Origin: Dactylorhiza incarnata
Lineage: Eukaryota > Streptophyta > Magnoliopsida > Asparagales > Orchidaceae
Assembly: GCA_033032865.1 (NCBI GenBank)
Contig: JAWHQI010000079.1
Span: 8,002,501 to 8,066,500, forward strand
Reading direction: 5' to 3'
DNA length: 64,000 bases
Of this stretch, positions 32,433 to 44,846 are shown piece by piece; the stretch's first letter is position 1, and each line of letters starts with the position of its first letter. Below the pieces are notes generated by a model. That model did no database searches. It saw nothing but the letters and a program-made list of their open reading frames with translations, and was not told the origin of the DNA. The position numbers were made by a program, and so were the translations under genes.

Positions 32433-33688
32433 CAGTGTCTTCCTCATACCAAGCTCAACCATTTGTGATTGTGGAGGGGAAGTTTCTCTCAAACATTCGG
32501 GTACATGGCGGGACCTCCCTGCTAAAGCGCTCTGAGGTCTGTTTGTGGATTTTCCTCATCTCCTTAGCTCTAGCCTTTGGATCTAGATTGCTGGATCACA
32601 GAATCAGTAGACTCAGGATGCACTTAGGGTCGGGCATTTGGAGCTAGGATTTACCTGGCTTCAACAGTAAGGATAAAAGCTGATGATATTGTTGAGGGGT
32701 AAAATCCATGCCAGAACCATTAGATGGTTGGGAAGCTACTTTAGAAACCTGATTAACATGAGCGGCAGGAGCAGAGGGTCAAGATTTCCTGTATCCAGGA
32801 GGATAACCATGCAATTTATAGCATTTGTCTTTGAAATATCCCAGTAAACCGCAGTGTGCACATAAGGGGCGATCCTTTTTGACAAATTTATTTATTCTCA
32901 AGAGTTTGTTTAAAATTGTGTTGAACCATAAATGCAAGTGAAATTTCACGTTGTTTTTCTTCTTGAAAAATTAAGGAGAGGATCTTGTTTATGGGAGGAA
33001 GTGGATCCATAAGCAAAATTTGTCCACAGATTTGGGATAAAGAATTACAAAGTCCCATTAGAAAACTCATAGCATATTCCATGTGATTGTAATCAAGTGA
33101 CGAACAGACTCCTCCACAGGTGCAAGCATGAACAGGTTTATATTCACCCAGTTCTTCCCATATAGCCTTCAATTTGGTAAACTATTGGCTAATGGTGAGT
33201 CTGCCTTGACTGAGGCTCATCAAATCTCGTTTCAATTGAAAATTTTGTGGCTCATTTTGTTGTTGAAAACGTTCACGTAGATCTATCCAAATTTTCATTG
33301 CAGAGGAGGAGTAAATCACACCGGCGGTGATGTCATTAGAGATCGAATTAAATATCCAAGAGGCTACTATGTTATTATTGCGTTGCCATGTGAGATATAA
33401 GGGAGAGTCATGTGTAGCAAGTGTAATAATAGAGCCATCGACAAACACAAACTTGGTCTTGTCGATCAAAGCCATTTTAATCGCTCGGTGCCAAGAACTG
33501 TAGTTTTCACCATTGAGAGGTTGAGAAACCAAAATCAAACCAGGGTTGTTTGATAGATGAAGATAAATTGGATTTGATGTATCATCAAGTGTATTCTTTG
33601 CATCCGGGATGATGGTTGTAGGGACGTTGGTTGCAGGTGGGGAAAAGAGATGGAGATTTTTTTTATCATCGCTCTGATACCGTATCAA
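32433..33688 (-). pseudogene. gag fragment of copia element G
   Basis: Read on the minus strand from 33688, the protein carries the copia N-terminal block (PIYLHLSNNPGLILVSQPL, NGENYSSWHRAIKMAL) and the Gag block with AMKIWIDLRERF. The frame breaks at 33182 but continues with LKAIWEELGEY and a segment to 32888. A degenerate knuckle CAHCGLLGYFKDKC at about 32850 has tyrosine where the histidine should be. A Gln/Leu-rich stretch (FTPQQYHQLLSLLL) typical of this gag type lies near 32700. The remainder up to 32433 is not readable. No pol is present, because element H abuts here. Confidence 0.85.
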
Positions 33689-33890
33689 AAATGCACAGAG
33701 AATGGAAAAATGAAGAGGTTTATCTCAATTCATTGAATACACTGTTTGAATATATATAGCCAATCAAAGACTGGAAACAGAAAAAACAAAATAACCAATT
33801 ACAAACAACTGTAATGCTAATAGCTGTAATAACAAATTAATCGAATAACTAAGTAACTGCAAACATAAATACTCTAAAACTAGGCAAATT
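33671..33890 (-). mobile_element. Primer site and partial 5' LTR of element G
   Basis: The minus strand has GGTATCAGAGC at 33671-33681. The adjoining sequence contains a minus-strand TATA box (GGCTATATATATTC, about 33754-33767). The right-hand LTR boundary is not clear to me. Confidence 0.5.
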
Positions 33891-34400
33891 TTTTAGTTTA
33901 GTGCACAAATTTCTTTCATTTTGCCCTTGAAAAGTTTTTTTTTATTCAGTGTGAGGGTTCCCTTTCAAATTCAATAATCCTTGACAGGATACACTACTCT
34001 GCACTACTACCTTCAATTGTTAATTTCTTTACAGATTTAAGTTTTTTTACCGAGTACAATTTTCTCCCGTGTATAATTAGAACTTCAAATGACTCTTCCT
34101 CCGTCATCTATGTTTTTTGCGTCATCCACCATTGCTGCAACTTCTGCATTAAGTGTCCACTGTATGTTTTAAATAGATTTTGTCTTCCATTTAAATTGAT
34201 TCTCAAATTACTGCTAGAGTCCCCTATACATTATGTAATTTTGAGACTTAGCTATAAATTCTACCGGTAGTTTCTTCATGTAATCATTTAATTGAATTGA
34301 TTTTAGATTTGATTTAGATTTTTTAAAAGACATTTACTTGGTAGTTATGTATAGGGACAACTCTATTCAAACATAAGAAGTTTTTGTAAATTCAACAGTC
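33891..34400. other. AT-rich stretch with nothing recognised
   Basis: I see no open frame, repeat or terminal signature that I can assign here. It may be unrecognised LTR sequence of G or E. Confidence 0.4.
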
Positions 34401-34771
34401 CACAAATGTGCGGGAGCGTACACGTAACTCGCGGACGGGCGAAGCCCATTCACAAGACAAGAATGGACGGAGCCTGTTTGCAAGACCAGTTGAGCACTGA
34501 CATAGGTACGATATCAACCATGATATTATCGAAACTGCAGCAGGGGACATGCACTGTCACTTATATATATGCTTGTGTGTGTGTGTTGAACGATGCAGAA
34601 GTAGCTGAATATTTCTCTATAAATCTCCGTATGTTTTATGTGTGTGCTTTCTTGATTATCTTGATAAATCTAAAATGTAACTTAAAAACACCTATCACAC
34701 CATTCACCCGCCCTCTATGTGTGATCTAAGTGACCCATAGTAAAATAACATGGAGTCACATGATATCAACA
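34401..34771 (+). mobile_element. 5' LTR end and primer-site remnant of copia element E
   Basis: A TATA-like tatatatatgc at about 34561 is followed by a U5 hairpin: ATCACAC (34694-34700) pairs with GTGTGAT (34719-34725) around cattcacccgccctctat. The LTR end GTCACA at 34760 is followed by TGATATCAAC (34761-34770), a mutated form of TGGTATCAGAG. Gag homology to element C starts almost immediately after, so the 5' two-thirds of gag is deleted. Confidence 0.55.
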
Positions 34772-36151
34772 CACTGGAGATAGAGAGGAGCCTCATTGGT
34801 AATCTATGAAACCATTGGTTGAGCTGAAGATACAAGCTGAAGAACATCCGAGGGAGCCCAAGAAGAAGGCTCTCGCACTGAAGGCGGCTAAGAAAAAGGA
34901 GGTGGTCGAGGATACTGGTGATGAAGAGATCCTCTATGTTCAAGAATTCAAGAGGTTCATGAGAAATCCAAAGAGGCGGAACAAATTCAAAAAGTTCATG
35001 AGGAATAGTGTTGAAGGAAAGAGGAGTTAGAGCAAGCCGTCAAAGGTGGCGGAAAATGACGAAGAAAAATACACCCCAGAGTGCTTCCATTTTCATAAAT
35101 TTGGGCACATTAAGAGAGAGTGTCCAAAGTTTCTAAAGGAAGAGAAGGAGAAGAACACTCGAGGCAAGGAAAAGAAGAAGGCACTAAAGGCGTCAACATG
35201 GGATGACACATCATCCGACGAATCAAGCACCTCAAGTTCGAGCAGCGAGGAGGAGGCAAATATTTGCCTCATGGGGACACACCAACACTGGCCTAACAAT
35301 GAATCTAGTGTCCATGGTGACACTGAGGTAACCCCTCCTACTTATGCATAACTTTATGATTTATATGAACGTTTATGTGATGAGTTAGATAAAGTCCATG
35401 CTGAAAATAGTTCTGTAAAATATGAAAATAAACAAATTAAAAAGGACTTTAAAACTTAAATAAAGAACTCATCAATTGTGGAAAACAGAAGGTTGAATTC
35501 CAAGAGTGCTCCCACTCGTTGGCTAAAATTAAAGAATTGAATGAAATCCTCTCCAAGACTTCCTCCTCAATCGAAACTCTTACCAAAGAGAGGAAGGACT
35601 TGGAGAAAAAGGCTTCAGATTTCCCTTGGCCACATTGAATATGGAAAGAAATAGTTTGCAAACCGGTGTGTGATGCTTGTCACAAAAAACACTGCTTTGA
35701 AAGCTAGGATCCATGACCTGAATAGTGTTATTCAAAATTTCAAAATAGGCCAGAAATCGCTAGATATGCTTCTAGGAGTTCAGTGTCATGGATCAGGAAA
35801 ATTTGGGCTAGGGGGTATAATAATGCACAGTTACCGCCGAGCGCTAGTACTATCGCTGACGGTAGCTACTTTCCAGCAAATAGTAAAAATACAAACTTGA
35901 AAAAGAAAAATAAATCTGTGAAATTTGGAAGATCATCTCCTTCTTCCAGCATGAGCCCACCCAAAATGCAAAGGGCGGCATCCACAACTTACACTAAGTG
36001 TTCTGAATGCAAAAGGTTCGGTCACACTTCTGTCTCATGCATGAAGAAAGGATCTAAAACCTTAACACTAATATGGGTGCCCAAGTCTTCTACCTACACC
36101 ATGGGTGAAATAACTTAGGTAACCATATCTTTACCCTCATCTTCTTTGTAG
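34772..36151 (+). pseudogene. gag of copia element E, 5'-deleted and broken
   Basis: This is homologous to element C gag. It has a Lys-rich stretch (VELKIQAEEHPREPKKKAL, 34815 on), then a first zinc knuckle CFHFHKFGHIKREC (about 35080-35120; the second cysteine is Phe). The acidic block SSEEEANICLMG and the TEVTPPTYA end follow. After several stops a coiled-coil region and the LLGVQCHGSGKFGLG block (35780) lead to a second, intact knuckle CSECKRFGHTSVSC (about 35998-36040). The IWVPKSSTYTMG segment ends gag. A TAG at 36149-36151 preceded by a pyrimidine tract sits exactly where element C has its gag-pol TAG. An extra TAG near 36116 replaces a tryptophan codon of C. Confidence 0.85.
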
Positions 36152-36419
36152 GTGTGTTGGTAGGCTAAGGACAAGAAGAAAGTGTGGTACATGGACTATG
36201 GGTGTTCCAAGCATATGACGAGAGATGAAGAGAAGTTCCTTTGCCTAAAGAAGAAGAAAGGAGGCATGGTGACATTTGGCGACAACAACAAAGGAAGAAT
36301 TCTGGGTATCAGCATTATAGGTAACAAACACATTTCTATTTCAAATGTCTTATTTTTAGATGGCCTAAAACATAATCTTATTTCTATTAGTCAACTCTGT
36401 GATAGGGGTTTAATATCTT

Positions 36420-36857
36420 TGTTGGGTCCAACATTCCTTCACTTGACCCGTAGCTCCCTTTTCTACTTCCTTAAAGAAAAAGTAGCGCCCTTCCCATCAG
36501 TCGGGTATTTGGGACAGTTGGTTGCACTTGATCCTACAAGTTGTATTAGAGGAAGGTTGCGGGTTCAAGACCGGGGGGTGATAAATCCCAAAATTTCTCT
36601 ACCTGTGTGGGTCCTGGCGGTTCAGGCGGTCACGACCATGTGAGAAACCGCCTCTGAGCCATGTGGTGCGCCACCTCTGAGCCATGTGGGGCACCTTTGA
36701 GCTTGCGGTTCGTGCTGGACGCTGGGGGGTGGGGGGATTGTTTGGTCCATCATTCCTTCACTTGAGCCGTAGAGCCCTTTCCTACTTCCTTAATGTAAAG
36801 TAGCGCCCTTCCCATCAATCCGGGCTTTTGGGATAGTTGGTTGCACTTGATCCAATA
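36420..36857 (+). mobile_element. TRIM element (438 bp)
   Basis: This is a miniature LTR retrotransposon without coding sequence. Direct terminal repeats of 119 bp (36420-36538 and 36739-36857) start TGTTGGGTCC/TGTTTGGTCC and end CCTACA/CCAATA. A degenerate primer site (TTGTATTAGAGG, about 36541-36552) follows the first repeat, and a purine tract (tggggggtggggggat) precedes the second. The target duplication ATCTT is perfect (36415-36419 and 36858-36862). The LTR end resembles that of element D (44080-44139). Confidence 0.9.
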
Positions 36858-38466
36858 ATCTTGTTTGAAACCACTATAAATTCATGCAAAATCATAGATG
36901 CTAAAGCGAATAATGTATTGTTAACTGCACATGAGAATCATAATGTTTATTCAATCATGTTTGATGATCTGTCTTCCTCTAACCTAAAATATGTAGTTGC
37001 TAAAAATGAGGAGTTAGAATTATGACATAGGAGACTAGGACATTCTAGTAGTAAACTCATTGTTAAACTACTGAAACACAAAATAATTCATGGTCTTCCA
37101 CATCTAAGCGGTAGTTTGACGTCATTATGTTCTCCATGCAAAAAGGAAAATTCAGTAAATCATCTTTTAAAAGTAAAACGATAATACCACATCTAGACCA
37201 CTTCAATTAATTTATATGGATCTTTTTGGTCCAATTAGTATATGTAGTCTAGGTGGTAAACGATATATGTTTGTTCTAATTGATGATTACTTTGGGTTTT
37301 GTTGGACTGTTTTTCTAGCTGCTAAATCTGATGCTTTTCACAAGTTCTCCACCTTGTGCACACGTATTCAAAATGAGATGGAAATGAAAATTAAATGCAT
37401 TAGGTCAGATCATGGAGGAGAATTTAAAAATGAAAATTTTACTAACTTTTGTAACAACTTAGGAATTTGTCACGAGTTTTCCGCTCATCGCACCCCACAT
37501 CAAAATGAAGTAGTGGAAAGAAAAAATAGGATACTACAAGAACTTTCACGCACCATGTTAGCTGAATATTGCTTACCTAAGTATTTAGGGCTGAAGCGGT
37601 CAATATCACATGATATGTAATGAATAGGACCATGCTTTGCCCAATATTAAAACTAACTCCATATGAGTAATATTTTGAAAAGAAACCTAATGTGCCTTAT
37701 TTTAAAATTTTTGGTTGCAATTGTTTTATCCTTAACACCAAAGATCAACTAGGAAAATTTGATGAAAAATCTGATATAGAAATATTTGTAGGGTACTCTT
37801 CCACTAATCGTGCATATCAGGTGTATAATAAATGAACTTGGGTTATTAAAAAATCAATTCTTGTGAACTTTGATGAAAACGCTCCAAGTATAGAATCTAG
37901 ATCTAATATAGGTGATGACAATGATGAACACCAAATAAGGGAGAAATTTAATGAGAGAGGGGAAATGTGGTTGAGATAAAAAGTAATGAGGAATATGATC
38001 CACCAACCACACAAAAATTTTCAAAGCAACATCCAAGGGAACTAGTAATTGGGGAACCTTCACATGGGATAAGAACTTGTTCATCATTACATGAAACATT
38101 CTCAAATTTGTGTTTTAATTCTGAAATTGAACCGAAAAATATTTCTGAAGCATTGAATGATGAATTTTGGTTTATTGCTATGAACGAGGATCTTAGCTAA
38201 TTTGAATGTAATAAGGTATGATTTTTAGTGGAACGTCCTAGTAACCATCTAGTCATAGGCTTAAATTGGATTTATTAAAATAAACTAAATGATTACTCTA
38301 GGATAACTAGAAATAAGGCTAGCTTGGTTGCTTAGTGATACTCATAAATAGAAGGAATAGATTGCGAGGAATCATTTGCACATGTTGCTCGCCTTCAGAC
38401 AATTAAGATGTTTTTGGCATTTGCTAGGTTTAAAAAAATTAAATTATATCAAATGGACGTCAAGAG

Positions 38467-41400
38467 CACGGATGTACCCATCGCTAGACACGCTCGGGCA
38501 CGTGCCCGGGCGTAATTTTTGTGCGATTCCGCCTTAAGACTAGGAAAACCCTAATGTATCGACTTCTTACTGTTCCCATCCCCAAAAAATCTTTCGATAG
38601 TTGAAGCTTGAAGCTCCCACTGCTTCTTCTCTCCACCTTCATCCATCTACTTCACTTTTCTTCCCGTTGGGAGATGTCGGTGTTGCGTGCCTGCGTATGA
38701 TCTTCAACCAAGAGACAGTCTCCTAACTTCTTCGCTTTTCTCCTCATTGGCATTGAGAGACTAGGAGTCGCTTGCACCACGTCTGCATTGTCTTCATCAT
38801 TTTATGGTAAATCCCACATCTTCTTCGTCATTCTCTGCAAAAAAAAATTGGAAACTTGTTCTGAGTCTGATCTCTGCAAAAAAACTTTTATCTCATGCTT
38901 ATTAGTTATTGGAAAATGGAAATGGTTGTATTGGAAAATGGAAATCCAATGCTTGTTGGAAATAGCTGTTTTGGAATTTGGAAGCATGTTTTTTCTCTGG
39001 TAAATCCCGAATCTCCTCAGTCTAAAGTTTTTTCTTGCGTCATCCCATGCTTATTTCTAAATATGGATTCTCCGGTTTTTGGCAAAAAAATTGTTGGGAC
39101 TTTATTATGTCCATGAATGATTTTTGCAGCAAATTTAATGAATCATAAAAATGGATGTCTCCTCTACTTTATTGAGAGAGAGAGAGAGTTAAATTTGCTC
39201 CCTCCCTGGATTTATATAAAAATAATCATTTTTTCATGAATCAAGTGTCTTTAGTTTCCCCGATTATATGGTTTTAGAAGGAAGAATTTTGTTTTATATG
39301 GTTATTTTTCCCTGGTGTTTGTTTTGATTTTCAGAACATGTTAGTGTTCGATGTTCTTCCTTGAATTCTTAGTACCAAAAATCTACTAAAGGTTCATTCA
39401 CAACACCAAATATATTCATCATACAACTTAAGTGCAGTCGCCTTTGCAGGTATAAACTGCTTGAATCTCGATTCTCTCTTGGATTACTTGTGCTTTAGAT
39501 TTTTCAATTTTGATTTATATTTGTTTATTTTCATATTTGATTTAATAACTTGTTTGCAGTGTAATTATTTGTGCAATGGATAAGTTTTTTTTCTCTCCAA
39601 AATTAGGGTCAAGTCAAAGTTCTATGAATTTGCAAGAGTTGATTGCGGTGGATTAAAGACAATGAGTAGAACAATTTAAACTAGAAGATTTAGCTTCAGA
39701 TCATGGTTTGAGATACCCTATAAACTCTTATGATGTCAATCTTCAAGACTCAATAAGAAGATATTATTTGCAATACGGTCCTTGCCAACCTCATTTAAAT
39801 ATTTGTCCCCAAACAGAAACTGGACACAAAGTGCGTCGTTTCAATAAGAAATGGTATAATGACATTAAAGATTGGTTAGAGTAAAGTCAAGCAAAAGATG
39901 TCGCATTTTGCATTTATTGTTATATTTAACATCAAAGAGGATGCGAGCCAACTTTTGTCTGTAGAGGTTAAATATATTGGAAAGATAAGATGATACTTGA
40001 CAAACATATTGGAAATTACACGACTCCACATAATACTTCTAGAAAGATGTGTGAGGCTTTGATGAATAAAAAGCAAGGCATTCAAATTGAATTTGCTAGA
40101 CAAGAAGAACAACAAAGTATAGAATAGCGTGATTGCTTATGTGCATCGATTGATTGTGTTTGATTTCTTTTACGACACGGATTGTCCTTTCATGGTCATG
40201 ATGAGACTAAACAGTCTATCAATCGAGGTAATTTTCTTGAGCTTTTGGACTTCCTTGCATCACATAATAATGACATCAAGTCAGTTGTGTTACAAAATGC
40301 TCCTCAAAATTGTCAACTTATATCGCCCAAGATTCAAAAAGAAATAGTATCAGCAATTGCAACAGAGACAACAAAACAAATTGTTCATGATATTGGAGAA
40401 GATTGCTTTACAATTTTAGTGGATGAAACACGCGATGTATCTACAAAAGGGCAGATGTCTATTGTAATACGATATGTGGATTCCAACAACATGATCATGG
40501 AGCATCTTCTTGGTTTTGTTCATGTAGCTGATACTGCTATATTATCTTTAAAAGTTGTTATTGATAATTTATTTATGAAATAAGGTCTTAGTATTTCTAA
40601 ATTATGTGGACAAGGATATGATGATGCTAGAAATATGAAAGGCGAGTTTAGAGGGTTAAAGGCTTTAATTTTGAATGAAAATAGTTGTGCTTTATATGTT
40701 CATTGTTTTGCACATCAACTGCAATTGGTGTTAGTAGCTATTGCAGAAATAAATTCTAATATTGCTGAGCTTTTCACACTTATTAACACGCTATTGAATG
40801 TTGTTGGTGGCTCTTGTAAATGTCGTAGTTCTCTTCGAGCGTTTGAAGTTGATCGAATTGCTAGAGGTTGCGGGGAGTTGGAATGTGGTCAAGGGTTGAA
40901 TCAACCTTTAGAGCTCAAACGGGCTGGAGACACAGGAGGGAGTTCACATTATGGTACATTTTTAAATTTTATTTATATGTTTTCGTCTATTGTTGATGTA
41001 CTGGATATTATCATAGTTAATGAGGCAGATGGAAACCAAAGACGAATGACAAGCGCACTACTACAAGTTATTTTGACTTTTAAAATTTGCATTTGTGATT
41101 CATTTGATGAAAAGTATTTTGGCAAAAACACACGAGTTATCACAAGCGTTGTAAAAAAAGATCAATATATTGTCAACACAATGCATTTTGTAATGTTATC
41201 AAAATCATTACTATTAAAGATGAGAAATGATGAAGTTGAGTCGTAATCTTTCATGTCTGAAGTCTCCACTTTTGTAGTAAACATGTTATAGAAGTTCCAA
41301 ATATGGATGAGAAGATTGTTCAACCAGGTAGATCAAGACGCAACACAAGGGAGATTACAAATTTATATTATTTCAGGATTGAAATTTTTAATGCAGTGCT

Positions 41401-42140
41401 TGATTGGATGCTAAATGAGTTAAATGATCATTTTGATGAAGTAAACAAAGAATTGCTACTATGTGTCGCTTGTCTTGACTCAAAGGATCAATTTGGTGCT
41501 TATGATAAACAAAAAATAATTCATCTTGCCAAATTATATCCATATTATTTTACTCCAATAGAGTTGCAGCTACTTGAAGGACAACTTGACATATACATTT
41601 TTGACATGCGATCTGCATCAACAGACATATTTTTTGAAATTTAGGGAATTAGTGGACTTTTTAAAAAATCACTGGAATTAAAAAAGCAAGATAATTATCC
41701 GCTAGTTTTCAGATTGTTAAAGTTGACTTGCCTCTTACCAGTTGCAAGAGCTAGTGATGAAAGAACATTTTCTGCAATGAAGATAATAAAGAATCATTTG
41801 CAAAACAGAATGGGGGATGAATGGATGAATGATTGCTTGACTGCTTACATTGAAAAACATATTGCAGATACAATTACAATTGAAGCAATTATTTCACGTT
41901 TTCAGAGCATGTGTCAACGCAAAGTATTATGTTGATCACTAAGTTTTTTGTGATATTCTGCTTCAATAAATAATATTATTTTGTATGATATTGCTTAAAT
42001 GATAAAAGATTCATATTGTATGTTGTGATTTTAAGTTGCAGAAATAGCAAAAAAAAAAGAATCAGTAATATTTTCAACAATGATCTGTATGTTGGAATTT
42101 ATTGTGCCCGGGCGACATCAAAATACTAGTTCTGCCACTG
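38467..42140 (+). mobile_element. hAT DNA transposon inserted in element E pol
   Basis: A perfect 8-bp duplication GTCAAGAG (38459-38466 and 42141-42148) flanks this 3674-bp element. Removing the element and one duplication restores the RT word [10 protein letters not shown] of element E. The ends both begin CA when read inward (CACGGATGTACC; CAGTGGCAGAAC) but are only loosely alike. Both subterminal regions hold CCCGGGC-type words, and the left one has the 12-base palindrome GGGCACGTGCCC (about 38500). The interior carries a decayed hAT transposase. Confidence 0.92.
39576..41935 (+). pseudogene. hAT transposase (TTF-type/hAT dimerisation), broken
   Basis: From ATG 39576 (MDKFFFSPKLG) an N-terminal region with the ELIAVD and YPINSYDVNLQDSIRRYYL blocks precedes a BED/TTF-like part (KKWYNDIKDWLE...CIYCY). 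The catalytic core has the first Asp in LVDETRDVSTKGQ (about 40420), GQGYDDARNMKGEF (about 40605), and the conserved HCFAHQLQL (about 40703). The C-terminal dimerisation block is PVARASDERTFSAMKIIKN, then NRMGDEWMNDCL (41737-41850). Many stops and at least two frameshifts are present (e.g. near 39655, 39883, 40126, 40581, 41246, 41643). The element depends on a related active source. Confidence 0.9.
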
Positions 42141-43340
42141 GTCAAGAGTGCATTTTTAAATGAATACATTTAAGAAGAGGTGTATGTAGAGCAACCACGC
42201 AGATTTAAGAATATTGATCATCCAAACCATGTATACAAACTAGTAAAACCTTTTATGGTTTAAAGCAAGCATCTCGTACACGGTACGATAGATTAATGTT
42301 TTTTCTAATAAAACATGGATTTATGATGGGTAGTGCAGATATCACCTTATTTGTCAAACATAGTGATCAAGATTTAATTATTTTACAAATATATGTTGAT
42401 AATATAATCTTTGGTGCCACTAATGAAAAACTATATAATGAAATTGTGGAAGTGACGCAAAGTGAATTTAACACGATCTTACTAGGTGAATTGACATACT
42501 TTTTAGGTTTTCAAATTTCTCAATGTCAAGATGGAATTTTTATTTGCCAAAACTAATACATAAAAGACATACTTAAACGGTTTGGATTTGAGAATTTGAA
42601 ACAAACTAAAACCCCAATTAGTGCAACACTAAAACTAGGAAAGGATGAAAGTGGCATATCGGTGGATCAAATAGTTTATCGAGGAATGATAGGATGACTA
42701 TTATACCTTAGTGCGTCTAGACCCGACATTATGATTGTAGTGTGTCTGTGTACTAGATATCAAGTTAATCCTAAAGAATCACACTTTAACGCCGTTAAAC
42801 ATATCTTTAGGTATCTTATTGGGACACTAAATATTGTTCTATGGTATCCACACACTGAAATGTTCATGCTCCATGGATACTCTGATTCGGACTATGCTGG
42901 ATGCTCATTTGATCATAAAAACACAAGATTCACATATCACTTCCTAGGACCGACACTAAGTATCATGCATGATCGAGTAGAAAATAGAATTTTGTTGCCC
43001 TCTCCACTACTGAGGCCGAGTACATAGATCTAGGAAGTTGTTGCACATAAGCTCTCTGGATGACACAAATGTTAGAAGATTTTGGGCTAACATTCAAAAA
43101 TGTAGAACTTAGGTGCGAAAACAAGAGTGTCATTGACTTACCCAACAATCCAGTACATCACTCTTGCTCTAAACATATCGATGCTCATCATCATTTTATT
43201 AGATACCATATTAAGAAGGAGAATGTAAAAATAAGCTTTATTGGCACAGAAGACCAGATGACAGACATATTCACCAAACCCCTCCCTGAAGCACGATTCG
43301 CTATACTTTGATTAGAATTGGGGGTTTTGGATCTCTTAGG

Positions 43341-43905
43341 CTAAAAGATAAAATCCATAATTTTTGTAATATTTTTCCAAAATTTTTGTGGTAGTTAGTG
43401 CCCCTTGCTTAGAAAATAGTAATTAGGAAAAATTAAAATTAAAATTTATGAGAAAAACATATTTTCTAAGCAAAAGAACACGTCTCTGTCTGCTAGAGCC
43501 GCGCGGTAGGTCTAGCGTCGGCGGTAGTCATAAAAACTTAATTTCATTATTTTTTCTTTTTGTATGTTTCTCTGGCATGGAAGATCAGTCTACTGATGTG
43601 CTCATAATATACTTCTGTGTTTTCAAAAATCTATTTATTTTCAAAAATCAAATATAAAATTACAAAACAATTCCAAAAACAAAAAAAAATTTGTTTTTGT
43701 TAATTTTGCTTTGTACTTTATAAAAATCACTTACAATAATAAAAACTGCTTACATTTTATTGTTAATATCGAGGATGATTATTATATCAATTAAAGATTA
43801 AATATAATATTTCATTTAATTTTTAAGTGTCTTAAAACATTGTTTTATTTTATCATACCTTGAAGTATATCTTGTTATGTGTAATGAAATTGATTGTAGT
43901 TAACA
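43341..43905. other. AT-rich gap between elements E and D, nothing recognised
   Basis: No gene. It may contain the 3' LTR of E, but I cannot match it to the 5' LTR end at 34690-34760. A tract near 43485-43530 has short GC words. Confidence 0.4.
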
Positions 43906-44153
43906 TGTGTAGGATTGTTTAACATGCCTCTTAGTGTTTGGAGGTACGACGCATGGCACTATGGTCCAGCAATGCCCCCGGTGTTGCGACACTAGTTGTA
44001 GAAGAAGGGCGTGTCCCCTGAGGGCCTAACTGGCCACCCCGTGGATCCTACCTATGGTAGCCAACTCTATAAAGGAGCGGTAGTGTCTTCCCCAAACAGT
44101 CTGGGCTTTTGAGTGAGTTGGTAGCACCGAGTCCCTACAAGTGGTATCAGAGG
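43906..44153 (+). mobile_element. 5' LTR (about 234 bp) and primer site of copia element D
   Basis: A candidate LTR begins TGTGTAGGATTG at 43906 and ends CCCTACA at 44139. The primer site TGGTATCAGAGG is at 44142-44153. The last ~60 bp resemble the TRIM LTR end (36480-36538). The left boundary is uncertain. Confidence 0.6.
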
Positions 44154-44207
44154 TAGGTTGATCAAAAAGTGACATAACTTCAGATCTAGATCAAAGAACT
44201 ATTCATT

Positions 44208-44846
44208 ATGGCTGTGGAAGCAAGACTAGCCATTTGTTCTAAAGAAAACTTTGCTATGTGGAAGGAGAGGGCTAGGATATATATGGAGGCCATAGACCCT
44301 AGGATTTTTGTTGCTGTTGAGGAAGGTCCTTTTATTCCTATGAAGGCCTCAACAAGCAATGCTTCAGGTCAAGAGCCAAAGTCATATGATGAGATGACAA
44401 GAGATGAAATTCTCTTGATCACAATGGACAAGAAGGCTAAGAATATTCTTTCTAGTGTGGTTGATGATTCAACATTCCAAAATTTATTGCACTGCAAGAC
44501 TGCTCAAGAGATGTGAAACACTCACATTGTGTTCTTGTAAGGAACTGAGGAAGTCAAAGATGACAAGAATTCTTTGTTGAATCAAGAGTATGAAGCATTC
44601 AAGCGAGGCAAGCAAGATACCATCTCTGAGTGCTATGAAAAATTCTTTAAGATTGTCAATGGTCTGAGAACATATGCAAGGGATTTCTCAAATTATGACC
44701 TAAATGACAAGTTCCTTTGATCTCTGAATATGGAGTGGGATATAAATATTTGTGCCATTAGGGAAATGAGCAATCTAGCAAAGCTTGAGCTCCAAAATCT
44801 GTTTGGGAAGCTCCTATCCCACGAGCTCCATCTCAACACAAGGAAG
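44208..44846 (+). pseudogene. gag of copia element D, 5' part
   Basis: From ATG 44208 (MAVEARLAICSKEN) the frame runs 102 codons with FAMWKERARIYMEAIDPRI and AKNILSSVVDDS, the copia Gag core. It then meets TGA at 44514 where related gag of element H has tryptophan (MWDSL). Further stops (TAA near 44538, TGA near 44718) follow, but the frame stays readable to 44846 (LLSHELHLNTRK). Element C is inserted here with duplication GGAAG. The gag resumes at 55937. Confidence 0.88.

Larger units (their letters stand above)
36152..43340 (+). pseudogene. pol of copia element E, broken, carrying two insertions
   Basis: The order of domains matches element C pol. Protease-like WYMDYGCSKHMT (36188 on; the active-site S of DSG is Y) and the [12 protein letters not shown] block are followed by the TRIM (36420-36857). 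GAG-pre-integrase resumes (36863-37030), then integrase (37216-37620) with DLFGPISICSLGG and [11 protein letters not shown] begins with LEERF-like decayed sequence and is cut at MDVKS (38466) by the hAT element. It resumes at 42149 with a decayed palm that reads YVDNIIFG at about 42391-42414, where the second catalytic Asp is Asn. RNase H (42720-43310) ends with [12 protein letters not shown]. More than ten stops and shifts are visible; this is an old copy. Confidence 0.88.

Noticed and set aside
36541..36575. tRNA-like B-box (ggttcaagacc) in the TRIM
   Set aside because: No A-box at the right distance and no cloverleaf; most likely part of the primer-site region.
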